A DNA stretch of 64,000 nucleotides from assembly GCA_934597175.1 (NCBI GenBank), contig CAKTQR010000007.1, positions 1 to 64,000 of the forward strand. Direction: 5' to 3'. Source of the stretch: an uncultured Oscillospiraceae bacterium (GTDB taxonomy: Bacteria > Bacillota > Clostridia > Oscillospirales > Oscillospiraceae). Position 1 is the first letter of the stretch; each line of letters starts with the position of its first letter. A program made the position numbers and the translations under genes. Below, one piece after another: positions 14,537 to 22,525 of the stretch. Below the pieces are notes generated by a model that did not search any database, was not told where the DNA came from, and saw only the letters and a program-made list of their open reading frames with translations.

Positions 14537-16531
14537 TTATTTCGTTGCCTTTACGCTGACTGCCGTGCTCTGAGCTGAACTTGCGCTGCTGTCGGAGGCG
14601 CAGACCGCCTTGATCTTGTAGTAGTATGTGGTGTTCTTTTTTGCACTGATGTTTGTGTAGGACGCCGAGGCGATCGTGTCGTAATAGCTGAAGCTTCTGC
14701 CATCGGTGGAGCGGTAGATGTAGTATTTATCCGCACCCGTGACCGCCTCCCAGGTGAGTCTGGGCTTGCCGTTTAGGGTGGTGATGCTCACCGTGGGCTT
14801 GGAAAGCGTCGTGATAATATCCCTTGTGCTGCTGAACGCCGATGCGATGTTCACGCCGTTTATTACCTTGACGGCCTTGACCTTGTAGTAATAATGCGTG
14901 CCGGAGGCTGCACCGGAGTTTGTGTAGCTCGTACCGGTCACGGTGGTGTAGACCGAGAAGTTAACGCCGTCGGTCGAGCGGTAGACCCAGTACTTCACTG
15001 CGCCGTCGACCGCTTTCCAGCTGAGCTTGGCTTTGCCGTTTACTCTGCTTATGCTCAGGCTCGGCGCTGCGGGATTGCATCTTGTGCTCCTGACGGCGCT
15101 GTCCTCGGACACGAAATCCTTGCCGTTCACGACCTTGACCGCCTGCACCTTGTAGTAATAGGTCGTGCCGATAGTCGTCGAGATATTGGTGTAGCTCGTG
15201 CCGGTCACGGTGTCGTAGAGTCTGAAGTTCTCGCCGTCTACTGAGCGATAGATCCAATACTTTGTCACGCCGTCGACTGCGTTCCATGTGATCCTCGGGT
15301 GGCCCGCCGAGGTGGTGATGCTCAGAGCCGGGGCGGACGGGAAGCACAGTGCGCTCACGGCGTTGCTGTAAGCGGATCTGGTGTCGCTTGAGGCAGGACC
15401 GTCGTATTTGGGAGCGCCGTAGCCACGGATGTATCTGCCGTTTATCTGAACGGTCCTGCGTTCGACAGCGTCGTTCTGATTGTTTCCGTCGATGACCGTG
15501 ATGTCTGCGCCGTTTACCTTTTCAACAATGCCGACATGGCCGGGGAAAGCCGTGTTGTCCCCCTCGCCCGTGTCATCCCAATCGAAGAAAATGATATCTC
15601 CGACATTCGGTATCCTGTCGTCCGCCTCGTCCCACTCGCCGAGCCTTTGGAAAAGCTTCACCATCGAGCCGCAGCCGCACTCGGTCGGGATGATGTCGGT
15701 CATGTCGGTTTTTATCGAGCAGGCAGACACGAAGGCTGCACACCATGCGTCGGTGTAGCCGAGCCTTATGCCTCTTGCGACGGGCTCATGGGCGTTGTAG
15801 ATGTCGATGATCTCCTTGTTGCTGCCGTCGGACTCCTTGCAGCCGAGCCACGCCCTTGCCTGCTCGACAAGCTTCTCCGCCGTTTTGCCCGGGGCGGCGT
15901 CGGTCTGCGTGTCTGCGCCGGAATTGTCGGCCTTGACCCTGTAGTAATAGGTCACGCCCGGCTCGGCGCTGCTGTTTATATATCTCGTCCCTGTCGTGTA
16001 GCCGAGGTAGCCGTAGCTTTTGCCGTCAACCGAGCGGAAGATATAGTACCCTGCCGCACCGTCGACCGTGTCCCATCTGATGCACGGCTTGCCGTTTACG
16101 GTGGTGATGCTGACAAGGGGTGCTGCAAGTGCCGTTGTTACGCTCACGGTGTTGCTGAAGGTGGAAGCGACATTGACGCCGTCGACCGACTTGACCGCTT
16201 TGACCTTGTAGTAGTACCTCGTATTATTCGCTGCACCGGAGTTTATGTAGCTTGTGCCGGTGACGGTGGTGTATACGGTGAAGCTCACATTGTCCGTCGA
16301 GCGGTAGACCCAGTACTTCACCGCACCGTCAACTGCGTTCCAGCTGAGCTTGGGCTTGCCTGCCGAGGTGGCTATGGCGAGCGTGGGAGCTTCGATGCTC
16401 TCGGCAGCGGAGCTGACGCTCCGGCTTATCTGCTCGGCGGTCATTGTGCTGTTTTGCGCCGATGCGTTTATCGGCAGCACCGACACAAAAATTAAAAGCG
16501 TGACTATCCCGCTTATGATCGTTTTTCTCAC
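14537..16531 (-). CDS. Secreted CHAP-type amidase with five FnIII-like repeats
   Basis: The 664-residue protein has a signal peptide (1-25, ending ASA). FnIII-like repeats lie at about 48-135 and 136-205, a CHAP/NlpC-like cysteine peptidase domain at about 216-375, and three more repeats at about 395-664. The catalytic set reads Cys264 (WCAAFVS), His332 (PGHVGIV) and Asn350. Such domains cut peptidoglycan peptide or amide bonds. The enzyme is embedded between repeats. The start codon is GTG at 16531, with a purine-rich site about ten bases upstream. The last two repeats closely match those of the transglutaminase-like protein at 22526-24967, so both likely dock to the same surface. Confidence 0.85.
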   Translation of the reverse strand: MRKTIISGIVTLLIFVSVLPINASAQNSTMTAEQISRSVSSAAESIEAPTLAIATSAGKPKLSWNAVDGAVKYWVYRSTDNVSFTVYTTVTGTSYINSGAANNTRYYYKVKAVKSVDGVNVASTFSNTVSVTTALAAPLVSITTVNGKPCIRWDTVDGAAGYYIFRSVDGKSYGYLGYTTGTRYINSSAEPGVTYYYRVKADNSGADTQTDAAPGKTAEKLVEQARAWLGCKESDGSNKEIIDIYNAHEPVARGIRLGYTDAWCAAFVSACSIKTDMTDIIPTECGCGSMVKLFQRLGEWDEADDRIPNVGDIIFFDWDDTGEGDNTAFPGHVGIVEKVNGADITVIDGNNQNDAVERRTVQINGRYIRGYGAPKYDGPASSDTRSAYSNAVSALCFPSAPALSITTSAGHPRITWNAVDGVTKYWIYRSVDGENFRLYDTVTGTSYTNISTTIGTTYYYKVQAVKVVNGKDFVSEDSAVRSTRCNPAAPSLSISRVNGKAKLSWKAVDGAVKYWVYRSTDGVNFSVYTTVTGTSYTNSGAASGTHYYYKVKAVKVINGVNIASAFSSTRDIITTLSKPTVSITTLNGKPRLTWEAVTGADKYYIYRSTDGRSFSYYDTIASASYTNISAKKNTTYYYKIKAVCASDSSASSAQSTAVSVKATK

Positions 16532-16601
16532 GGTCTGTATTTCCTTCCTTTTGTTTGCATTATATCATTTCGGCTAAAACCCGTTCACTTTTAGATACAA
16601 C

Positions 16602-16633
16602 GCAAAACGCCCCCGTGTTTCACACAAGGGCGC
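16602..16633 (-). terminator. Terminator of the nucleotidyltransferase gene
   Basis: On the minus strand GCGCCC-TTGTG pairs with CACGG-GGGCG around TGAAA, followed by TTTT. Confidence 0.7.
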
Positions 16634-16655
16634 TATGGGGCAAATATTTTAAAAA

Positions 16656-17564
16656 TCACTCCCAAAGAGCGGCAGGGTAGATGCCTTGGGCTTTCATCGC
16701 CATTATGGCGCTGCGGACCGAGTCGAGGTCCTCACGGTAGGTCATGCCGTACCATGTTTCATTGCAGTCAAGCACCTGCACGGTCGCCTTGCCCTCGGTC
16801 AGCTGCTCATTTGCGACAAAGGGCAGGAAATACTCGCACTTGAGGGGGTTTTTCTCAAGATTTCCGTCCAAAAACTTCGGGAATCTCGCCGCCAGCTCAT
16901 CGAGCATCTGCGTGGAAAAGCCCCAGAAATTCATGGACACCGTGCTCTCGCCCGAGACATCGACAAAGCTCACGCCGTCCTCGGTGTAGGCGGCATTTTC
17001 GCCCCGCTTTTCGATGTGCGTGCGCTCGGTTATGCCTGCGAGACGACCGTTTTCGACCTCGCAGATGCCTCTTGCGACATGGCCGTTCTCGGTCACGGTG
17101 TTTTTTAGCTTATACCCCACCATGGCGTACTCCGACGGGTCTCTGTCCTGCTTTAAAAAGTCATATATCGCCTGATATGCGCCCTTGCCGTAAAAATCGT
17201 CGGCATTTATGACCGCAAACGGGCCGTCGACGATACCACGGCAGCACAAAACGGCATGACCCGTGCCCCACGGCTTTTCACGCCCTGCGGGGACGGCGTA
17301 GCCCTTGGGCAGCTTATCAAGCTGCTGGAACACATACTTTACATCAAAATACTTTTCCATGCGGCTGCCCACGGCAGCCTTGAAGCTGCCCTCTATCTCG
17401 TGCTTGATGATAAAGGCTATCTTCTTAAACCCGGCTCGGCGGGCATCGAACAGCGAAAAATCGATTATCGCATGACCGGCCTCGTCCACGGAGGTTATCT
17501 GCTTTAATCCACCGAAGCGGCTGCCCATACCGGCAGCCATGATTACCAGCGTCGGCTCCTGCAT
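16656..17564 (-). CDS. Sugar-phosphate nucleotidyltransferase
   Basis: The 302-residue protein opens with the nucleotidyltransferase signature AAGMGSRFGGLK (10-21), which binds the nucleotide phosphates, and has a metal-binding NADD at about 119-122. The fold is that of UTP- or NTP-dependent sugar-1-phosphate nucleotidyltransferases; it may make an NDP-sugar for envelope polysaccharide. The length fits the single-domain class. It begins three bases after the stop of the 118-residue protein gene, so the two are co-translated. The sugar cannot be assigned. Confidence 0.82.
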   Translation of the reverse strand: MQEPTLVIMAAGMGSRFGGLKQITSVDEAGHAIIDFSLFDARRAGFKKIAFIIKHEIEGSFKAAVGSRMEKYFDVKYVFQQLDKLPKGYAVPAGREKPWGTGHAVLCCRGIVDGPFAVINADDFYGKGAYQAIYDFLKQDRDPSEYAMVGYKLKNTVTENGHVARGICEVENGRLAGITERTHIEKRGENAAYTEDGVSFVDVSGESTVSMNFWGFSTQMLDELAARFPKFLDGNLEKNPLKCEYFLPFVANEQLTEGKATVQVLDCNETWYGMTYREDLDSVRSAIMAMKAQGIYPAALWE

Positions 17565-17567
17565 GGC

Positions 17568-17924
17568 TCAGTCCTGCTTGCCGAGGTCGAGTTCGTTTAT
17601 GCCCATGCCGACGGAGATGGCTCGGACGGCCTCGAAGGTCTTTTCCTGTGCAATGGCTATACCGGCCTCCATCGCCTCCTCGGTGAGCTCGGTGACCTCG
17701 TCGGGCAGCTTGACTATCGTCTCGGTGGTGATGTCGAACACGAAGTAGGTGTCGTCCTGATCGTGGATCTTTATATTCAGATAGATAACGGCAAAGCCGC
17801 TCCACTCCTCGGGCACTTTGGCCGAGACCTTGCCCTCCTGCGAGAGCGCAAGCTCTGCGCCGATAGAGGTGTCAAGCTTGCTCACGAGATTAACGGTCTT
17901 AAAATCGATAAAATCAACATTCAT
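17568..17924 (-). CDS. Hypothetical acidic protein coupled to the nucleotidyltransferase gene
   Basis: This 118-residue soluble protein is acidic, has no signal peptide or membrane segment, and alternates likely strands (FIDFKTVNLVS; FAVIYLNIKIHD; YFVFDITTETIV) before a helical C-terminal third (VTELTEEAMEAGIAIAQEKT). The strand pattern with charged edges loosely resembles small beta-sheet chaperone-like folds such as SecB, but no signature allows a call. GAGGT precedes the ATG. Its stop codon is three bases from the start of the nucleotidyltransferase gene, which suggests a functional link. Confidence 0.7.
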   Translation of the reverse strand: MNVDFIDFKTVNLVSKLDTSIGAELALSQEGKVSAKVPEEWSGFAVIYLNIKIHDQDDTYFVFDITTETIVKLPDEVTELTEEAMEAGIAIAQEKTFEAVRAISVGMGINELDLGKQD

Positions 17925-18006
17925 TTTCTATACCTCATTTTGATTTGTCCCGCCCAAAGCGGGACATCCTTTCTTGATTTTAACTCATTTCAAAGCATTT
18001 GACAAC

Positions 18007-18042
18007 AAGAAACTGCTGCACCGAACGGTGCAGCAGTTTTGC
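18007..18042 (-). terminator. Terminator of the coiled-coil membrane protein gene
   Basis: AAACTGCTGCACC and its complement form a stem around GAAC; on the minus strand it continues into TTTCTTGTTG. Confidence 0.7.
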
Positions 18043-18049
18043 GTTAAAT

Positions 18050-19519
18050 TCAGACCTTTTCGGTTTTTCTGATCGCTGCCGGGATGAACACCAGCGCTGC
18101 CGAGCAGAGCGCTATCATCGCCGCCATCTGCACAGGGTGAGCGGCAAAGTGACGGGTGATGCCGAAGATGAGCGATGCCATAGCCACAACGAAGATGACG
18201 AGTGCATACACCTTTGCGTCCCTGCCCTTAAATACGAGCACGGCTGCGATGATGCCGAGCAGAGCGGCTATCATCGATGCGCCCATGTAAACGGCACGGG
18301 TGACAAGATCCTCGGTGGTCTCGGCGGTCGACTCCTCGACGACGAGGTAGCCGGCGTCCAGTGCGTCCATGTTGTCGTTCTTGACCTTGGCTGCGATCTT
18401 CTCGTTCTGCATGAGGGTCTCGTAGCCTGCGTCTATCTGCGCCTGACCGGCTTCAAACTCGTCGAGCTTTGCCTTGCCGTCGGCAAGCTGCTTTTCGGCA
18501 TCGGCAAGCTGTTTCTCGGCGTCGACGAGCTTTGCCTTGCCCGCATCGAGCTCCGCCTCGGCGGAGGCGAGCTTCTTTTCACCGGCGGCTATTGTGGGAG
18601 CGTTCTTTGCAAGCTCCGCCTTGCCGGCATCAAGCTGCTTTTTGGCGGCATCAAGCTTTGCCTTTGCGTTTGTGAGCTGCTTGCTTGCATCGGCAAGCTG
18701 AGCGTCGACTTCCTTTTCGACCTCGTCACGCACGCCGGCCTCGACGGCCTTGGTGACCTCGCCGGTTATATATGCCATGGTGGCCTCGTCGGCCTTTATT
18801 GCTGCCTCGACCTTTTGGAGCGTTGCCGCCTCGACGGCTGCCTGAGCCTTCTCGGTGACGGCTGTGAGCTCCGCCTCGCTTGCGTCGGGGTTAGCCTGCT
18901 TGTACGCCAAAAGCTGCTGATTTACCGCATCCTCCATCTGCTTCTGGACATCGGGCGTGAGCATCTGCTGCTTTGCCGCAGCCGTGACCTGCGCCTCGAC
19001 ATTCTGCGCAACGAGAGCATCGACGGTCTTTTGGTTTTCCTTTATATACTCCTCTGTAGCGGCAGTAACGATAGCGTCCTTATTCTTAACGGAGTACTCG
19101 TACTCGGCAAGCTTTTCGTTATACTGCTTCATGCCGGTGTCATACTGCTTCTGCCCGTAGGCGAGTTGCTTTTCACCGGCGGCGTAGTCGGCCTTGCCCT
19201 GCTCGAGCGTCGCCTTGCCGTCGTTATATTCCTTCAGGCCGTTTTGGAGGTCCTGCTGACCCTTGGCATAATCGGCCTTGCCCTGCTCGTATGCCGCCGT
19301 ACCGTCGGCATAGCTGGTCTTGCCCTCCTCGTAGGCGGCTCGGTTTTCCTCGAGCTTCTCCTTACCGGCCTTGAGCGTATCGAGCTTTTCAAGCGTCGCC
19401 GCCTTCTCCTTCTCACCGTCGGATTTCTCCCGCAGGATATCCCTTACGCCGAACGCACCGGCAACGAGCATGAACAGGCAGGCGATGACCATGATGGCGC
19501 TTACAAATTTACGCAGCAT
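18050..19519 (-). CDS. Membrane-anchored coiled-coil protein with Gly-phased heptads
   Basis: This 489-residue protein has an N-terminal membrane anchor (about 5-24), a long Ala/Lys/Glu-rich coiled coil (about 30-385) and three or four C-terminal membrane helices (about 405-485). Two stretches (about 55-140 and 285-355) follow a seven-residue pattern with Gly and an aromatic or Leu in each turn, such as YEQGKADYAKGQQDL. The same pattern is seen in YhgE/Pip-type and MacB-like membrane proteins whose extracytoplasmic stalks are long coiled coils. GGAGG precedes the start. The topology suggests an extracytoplasmic rod held at both ends in the membrane. Function unknown. Confidence 0.8.
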   Translation of the reverse strand: MLRKFVSAIMVIACLFMLVAGAFGVRDILREKSDGEKEKAATLEKLDTLKAGKEKLEENRAAYEEGKTSYADGTAAYEQGKADYAKGQQDLQNGLKEYNDGKATLEQGKADYAAGEKQLAYGQKQYDTGMKQYNEKLAEYEYSVKNKDAIVTAATEEYIKENQKTVDALVAQNVEAQVTAAAKQQMLTPDVQKQMEDAVNQQLLAYKQANPDASEAELTAVTEKAQAAVEAATLQKVEAAIKADEATMAYITGEVTKAVEAGVRDEVEKEVDAQLADASKQLTNAKAKLDAAKKQLDAGKAELAKNAPTIAAGEKKLASAEAELDAGKAKLVDAEKQLADAEKQLADGKAKLDEFEAGQAQIDAGYETLMQNEKIAAKVKNDNMDALDAGYLVVEESTAETTEDLVTRAVYMGASMIAALLGIIAAVLVFKGRDAKVYALVIFVVAMASLIFGITRHFAAHPVQMAAMIALCSAALVFIPAAIRKTEKV

Positions 19520-19636
19520 TGTGCACTCCTCCTTATGTTTGTACAGTTTACAGGCCCAAGTATAGGATATCTTTAGATAATTGGCAACGGCATTTCGTTA
19601 AATATCTGTCGTTCGCCCGCTTTTTGTAGATAACTA

Positions 19637-19676
19637 ACAAAAACAGTCGGCGCTTTTTGTTAAAAGCACCGACTGT
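19637..19676 (-). terminator. Terminator of the Crp/Fnr-type gene
   Basis: ACAGTCGG pairs with CCGACTGT with further AT pairs inside; the minus strand ends in TTTTTGTT. It directly abuts the stop codon at 19680. Confidence 0.75.
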
Positions 19677-19679
19677 CTG

Positions 19680-20330
19680 TCACTGATCCAATAATGTTAT
19701 TTTTCTGCCGCTGGAGGCGATGAGTCCCTCGGAACGCATGAGCCGAAGCTCACGCATGAGGCTCGTCCTGTCGACGCACAGGTAGTTTGCCAGCTGCGAG
19801 AGCGAAAGCTCCGTTTCAAAGCTGCGGCTGCCCGTTTTCTCCTCAAGATACTCAAAATAGCTCATGAGCTTCTGGCGCACGGTTTTTTTGCTTATCATGT
19901 TTATCCTGAGTGCCAGCATCTGCGCCTTTTTGGCGGTGAGCTTAAATAGATTGCTGTTTATCTTGGTATGATGCTCGCAGGCGTTTGCGCAGCGGCCGTA
20001 GATAGAGCTCATTTTTATGAACATGACCGTGCAGTCGCTGTCGGCCTCGGCGACATAGCCCAAGCCGTTGTACGGCAGGGTGAACACCTCGCCGAAAATG
20101 TCGTTGGGCACATAGTTTTCAAGCAGCGTGTACTCGCCGTCGACATCCACGCAGTATAAATGCGCCTTGCCGGAAAGCAGCACGCACAGGTATTTTATCT
20201 CCGGCTCGTAAACGAGAATCGTCTCGCCCTTGCGGAACGAGCGCACCTCGGGACTGAAGCAGCTCATCATCGCATCGATGCTCTGGCAGCTTATGTCCTT
20301 AAAAAGCTCAACATTCTGAAGATCCATCAT
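19680..20330 (-). CDS. Crp/Fnr-family transcriptional regulator
   Basis: The 216-residue protein has a cyclic-nucleotide-binding-type beta barrel (about 10-115), a dimer helix (about 120-145) and a winged-helix HTH (about 150-212; SLSQLANYLCVDRTSLMREL is the recognition region). No N-terminal cysteine cluster for an iron-sulfur centre is visible: Cys15, Cys24 and later cysteines are scattered. The effector is therefore unknown. A GGGGG-rich site lies before the start. It stands alone between terminators, so its targets are probably elsewhere. Confidence 0.88.
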   Translation of the reverse strand: MMDLQNVELFKDISCQSIDAMMSCFSPEVRSFRKGETILVYEPEIKYLCVLLSGKAHLYCVDVDGEYTLLENYVPNDIFGEVFTLPYNGLGYVAEADSDCTVMFIKMSSIYGRCANACEHHTKINSNLFKLTAKKAQMLALRINMISKKTVRQKLMSYFEYLEEKTGSRSFETELSLSQLANYLCVDRTSLMRELRLMRSEGLIASSGRKITLLDQ

Positions 20331-20386
20331 ATCGCCCCCTCGGGGTGATTATAACACATGCCTGTCGCAAATACTACATACAAATT

Positions 20387-20415
20387 AAAAAAGCTCCGAA
20401 AATCGGAGCTTTTTT
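20387..20415. terminator. Terminator after pssA
   Basis: AAAAAAGCTCCGA pairs with TCGGAGCTTTTTT around a short loop. It is symmetric and lies just after the pssA stop on the minus strand. Confidence 0.8.
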
Positions 20416-20420
20416 CGATA

Positions 20421-21035
20421 TCAGAATATCAAAATGCAGGCGGTAAAAATTACACCGAGGGCGAGCATTATCAAAAGCCCCGTCTTTGTCGGCTTTTTCA
20501 CCTGGATGGGAACGATGAAGCATGCGCCGTTAACGAGAAGCAGCAGCGTATACGCAAGCGGGAAATTCGCACCCAAAAGCTTGTCAAAGCAGAACAGCAG
20601 CGGCACGGTCAGTGCCGAGGTCGTGATGGGAACGCCGAGATAATGCTTGCGCTTTTCGGTCGTCTGCTGCTGGCGGGTCTCCTCGGTGACATTATAATAC
20701 GCAAGTCTTATAAGTCCCGCAAGGGCGAACGCCGCCATGATGGCGACCTGCCACCAAGCGGTAGCGCCGATATTGTAACCTATGGCAACGGGCAGCACGC
20801 CGAAGCAGACCACATCGCTGAGCGAATCGAGCTGGATGCCGTAGCGGCGCTCCTCGTCGGTGCGATCCTTCTTTGTGCGGGCGACGATGCCGTCGAACAT
20901 ATCGCAGAAGCCGGAAAACATGAGGCAAATGACCGCAGCGGTGATATTGCCGCCGCAGGCAAAGCCGATTCCTACGACCGACGAAAGCATCCCTATATAG
21001 GTCAGCCAGACGGTGTAGTTATAAAAGCCTATCAC
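20421..21035 (-). CDS. pssA: CDP-diacylglycerol--serine O-phosphatidyltransferase
   Basis: The 204-residue membrane enzyme has the CDP-alcohol phosphatidyltransferase motif DMFDGIVAR...G...D...D near residues 45-75, and six or more hydrophobic segments. It makes phosphatidylserine, the precursor of phosphatidylethanolamine. The gap between AR and the conserved G is 12 residues (TKKDRTDEERRY), a few longer than the usual motif, yet all acidic metal ligands are kept. The start codon is GTG at 21035 behind GGAG. No psd gene is nearby. Confidence 0.88.
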   Translation of the reverse strand: MIGFYNYTVWLTYIGMLSSVVGIGFACGGNITAAVICLMFSGFCDMFDGIVARTKKDRTDEERRYGIQLDSLSDVVCFGVLPVAIGYNIGATAWWQVAIMAAFALAGLIRLAYYNVTEETRQQQTTEKRKHYLGVPITTSALTVPLLFCFDKLLGANFPLAYTLLLLVNGACFIVPIQVKKPTKTGLLIMLALGVIFTACILIF

Positions 21036-21155
21036 AGAAAAAACATCTCCAATTCATGTGGTACACTGACTATAACACAACCTTAACACATAATGCAAGC
21101 TCTTTCGACACACTTTTATCAAGCCGATACTCTATGCAAACGGAAAAATGGATGA

Positions 21156-21161
21156 TATAAT
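21156..21161 (+). promoter_or_regulatory. -10 element of the desulfidase-like gene
   Basis: A perfect TATAAT lies 37 bases before the ATG at 21198; no clear -35 is seen, so another factor may help. Confidence 0.45.
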
Positions 21162-21197
21162 CGGAGTGGAGATAATTGTATCAAAGGAGAGCTTGAT

Positions 21198-22472
21198 ATG
21201 ATAAAAACTGACACAAAGTATTCGCAGTACCTGCAAATTCTCAAGGAGGAGCTTATCCCCGCAATGGGCTGCACCGAGCCTATCGCAATGGCATACGCCG
21301 CCGCAAAGGCCCGTGCCGTGCTCGGAAAAATGCCGGAGAAGATCGATATAGTCATAAGCGGCAACATCATTAAAAATGTAAAAAGCGTCATCGTGCCGAA
21401 CACGGGCGGCTTGAAGGGCATCACCGCAGCCATCGCAGCCGGTGTCGCCGTCGGCAATGCCGACAAGCAGCTTGAGGTGCTCGCCGATGTAAAGCAGGAG
21501 GATATCCCCAAGATAGCCGAGTTTATGGACTCGTGCCAGATGACCGTCATGAAGTCGCAAAGCGACAAGCTGCTCGACATCGACCTGCACATGTACGCAG
21601 GCTCGGACAGCGTGCGCCTGCGCATAACGGACCTGCACACGAACATTGTGCTCATCGAGAAAAACGGTGAGGTGCTGTTTGAGGCAAGCAGCGCCGCAAG
21701 CGACGGCGGCGAAACCGACCGCAGTGTTTTGAATGTGCAGGACATCGTCGATTTTGCCGAGACGGTCGACATTGACGATGTGCGTGAGCTTCTGGAAAAG
21801 CAGATAGAATATAACCTTGCCATCTCCGAGGAGGGGCTTCAGGGCTCATACGGTGCGTCGATAGGCAAAACGCTTATCGCAACGAGGGGCGAGGATGTGC
21901 GTGTGCGTGCAAGGGCGCAGGCGGCAGCGGGCTCGGATGCGAGAATGAGCGGCTGCGAGCTGCCCGTCGTCATCGTCTCCGGCAGCGGCAATCAGGGCAT
22001 GACCGCCTCCCTGCCGGTCATCGTCTACGCAAACGACATGGGTGCAAGCCATGAGCGGCTCTTGCGGGCGCTTGTGGTGTCAAACCTCATCACAATACAT
22101 CAAAAAACGCCCATCGGCAGACTCAGCGCCTTCTGCGGCGCAGTAAGTGCAGGCTGCGGAGCGGCGGCAGGCGTTGCGTGGCTCATTGACGGCACGACCG
22201 AGGCGGTGTCGGCGACCATCACAAACACGCTCGGCATGATATCCGGCACGGTGTGCGACGGGGCAAAGCCCTCGTGCGCCGCAAAAATTGCCTCCGCAGT
22301 CGAGGCAGGATTGCTCGGCTTCGACCTTTACGAAAACGGCAAGGGCCTGCACGGCGGCGACGGCATCCTCAAAAACGATGTCGAAAAAACCATTGAATCG
22401 GTCGGTCAGCTCGCCCGTGAGGGCATGCGTGAGACCGACGCCGAAATTCTCGACATCATGCTCGATGATTAA
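21198..22472 (+). CDS. L-cysteine desulfidase / serine dehydratase-alpha-like protein (UPF0597, CyuA-like)
   Basis: This 424-residue protein matches the family that includes CyuA/YhaM and archaeal L-cysteine desulfidase. An early Cys25 in MGCTEP and the late cysteines in SAGCGAA and CDGAKPSC are the expected ligands of an oxygen-sensitive iron-sulfur cluster. Members break cysteine into pyruvate, ammonia and sulfide, or act on serine. GGSGN- and GLHGGDG-type glycine loops are present. AAAGGAGA precedes the ATG. It is a single-gene unit with its own -10 and terminator. The substrate (cysteine or serine) is inferred from the family. Confidence 0.85.
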   Translation: MIKTDTKYSQYLQILKEELIPAMGCTEPIAMAYAAAKARAVLGKMPEKIDIVISGNIIKNVKSVIVPNTGGLKGITAAIAAGVAVGNADKQLEVLADVKQEDIPKIAEFMDSCQMTVMKSQSDKLLDIDLHMYAGSDSVRLRITDLHTNIVLIEKNGEVLFEASSAASDGGETDRSVLNVQDIVDFAETVDIDDVRELLEKQIEYNLAISEEGLQGSYGASIGKTLIATRGEDVRVRARAQAAAGSDARMSGCELPVVIVSGSGNQGMTASLPVIVYANDMGASHERLLRALVVSNLITIHQKTPIGRLSAFCGAVSAGCGAAAGVAWLIDGTTEAVSATITNTLGMISGTVCDGAKPSCAAKIASAVEAGLLGFDLYENGKGLHGGDGILKNDVEKTIESVGQLAREGMRETDAEILDIMLDD

Positions 22473-22486
22473 AATCTGATTTTGAT

Positions 22487-22525
22487 ACAAAAACTGCTGT
22501 CTGCAAATTGCAGACAGCAGTTTTT
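22487..22525. terminator. Bidirectional terminator between converging genes
   Basis: An 18-bp stem, AAAAACTGCTGTCTGCAA with its complement, lies between the desulfidase-like gene and the transglutaminase-like gene, with T runs on both strands. Confidence 0.85.

Noticed and set aside
17999..19576. A 525-codon plus-strand open frame antisense to the coiled-coil protein
   Set aside because: Leu/Cys/Gly-rich without domains and with no start signal; it extends through the terminator.
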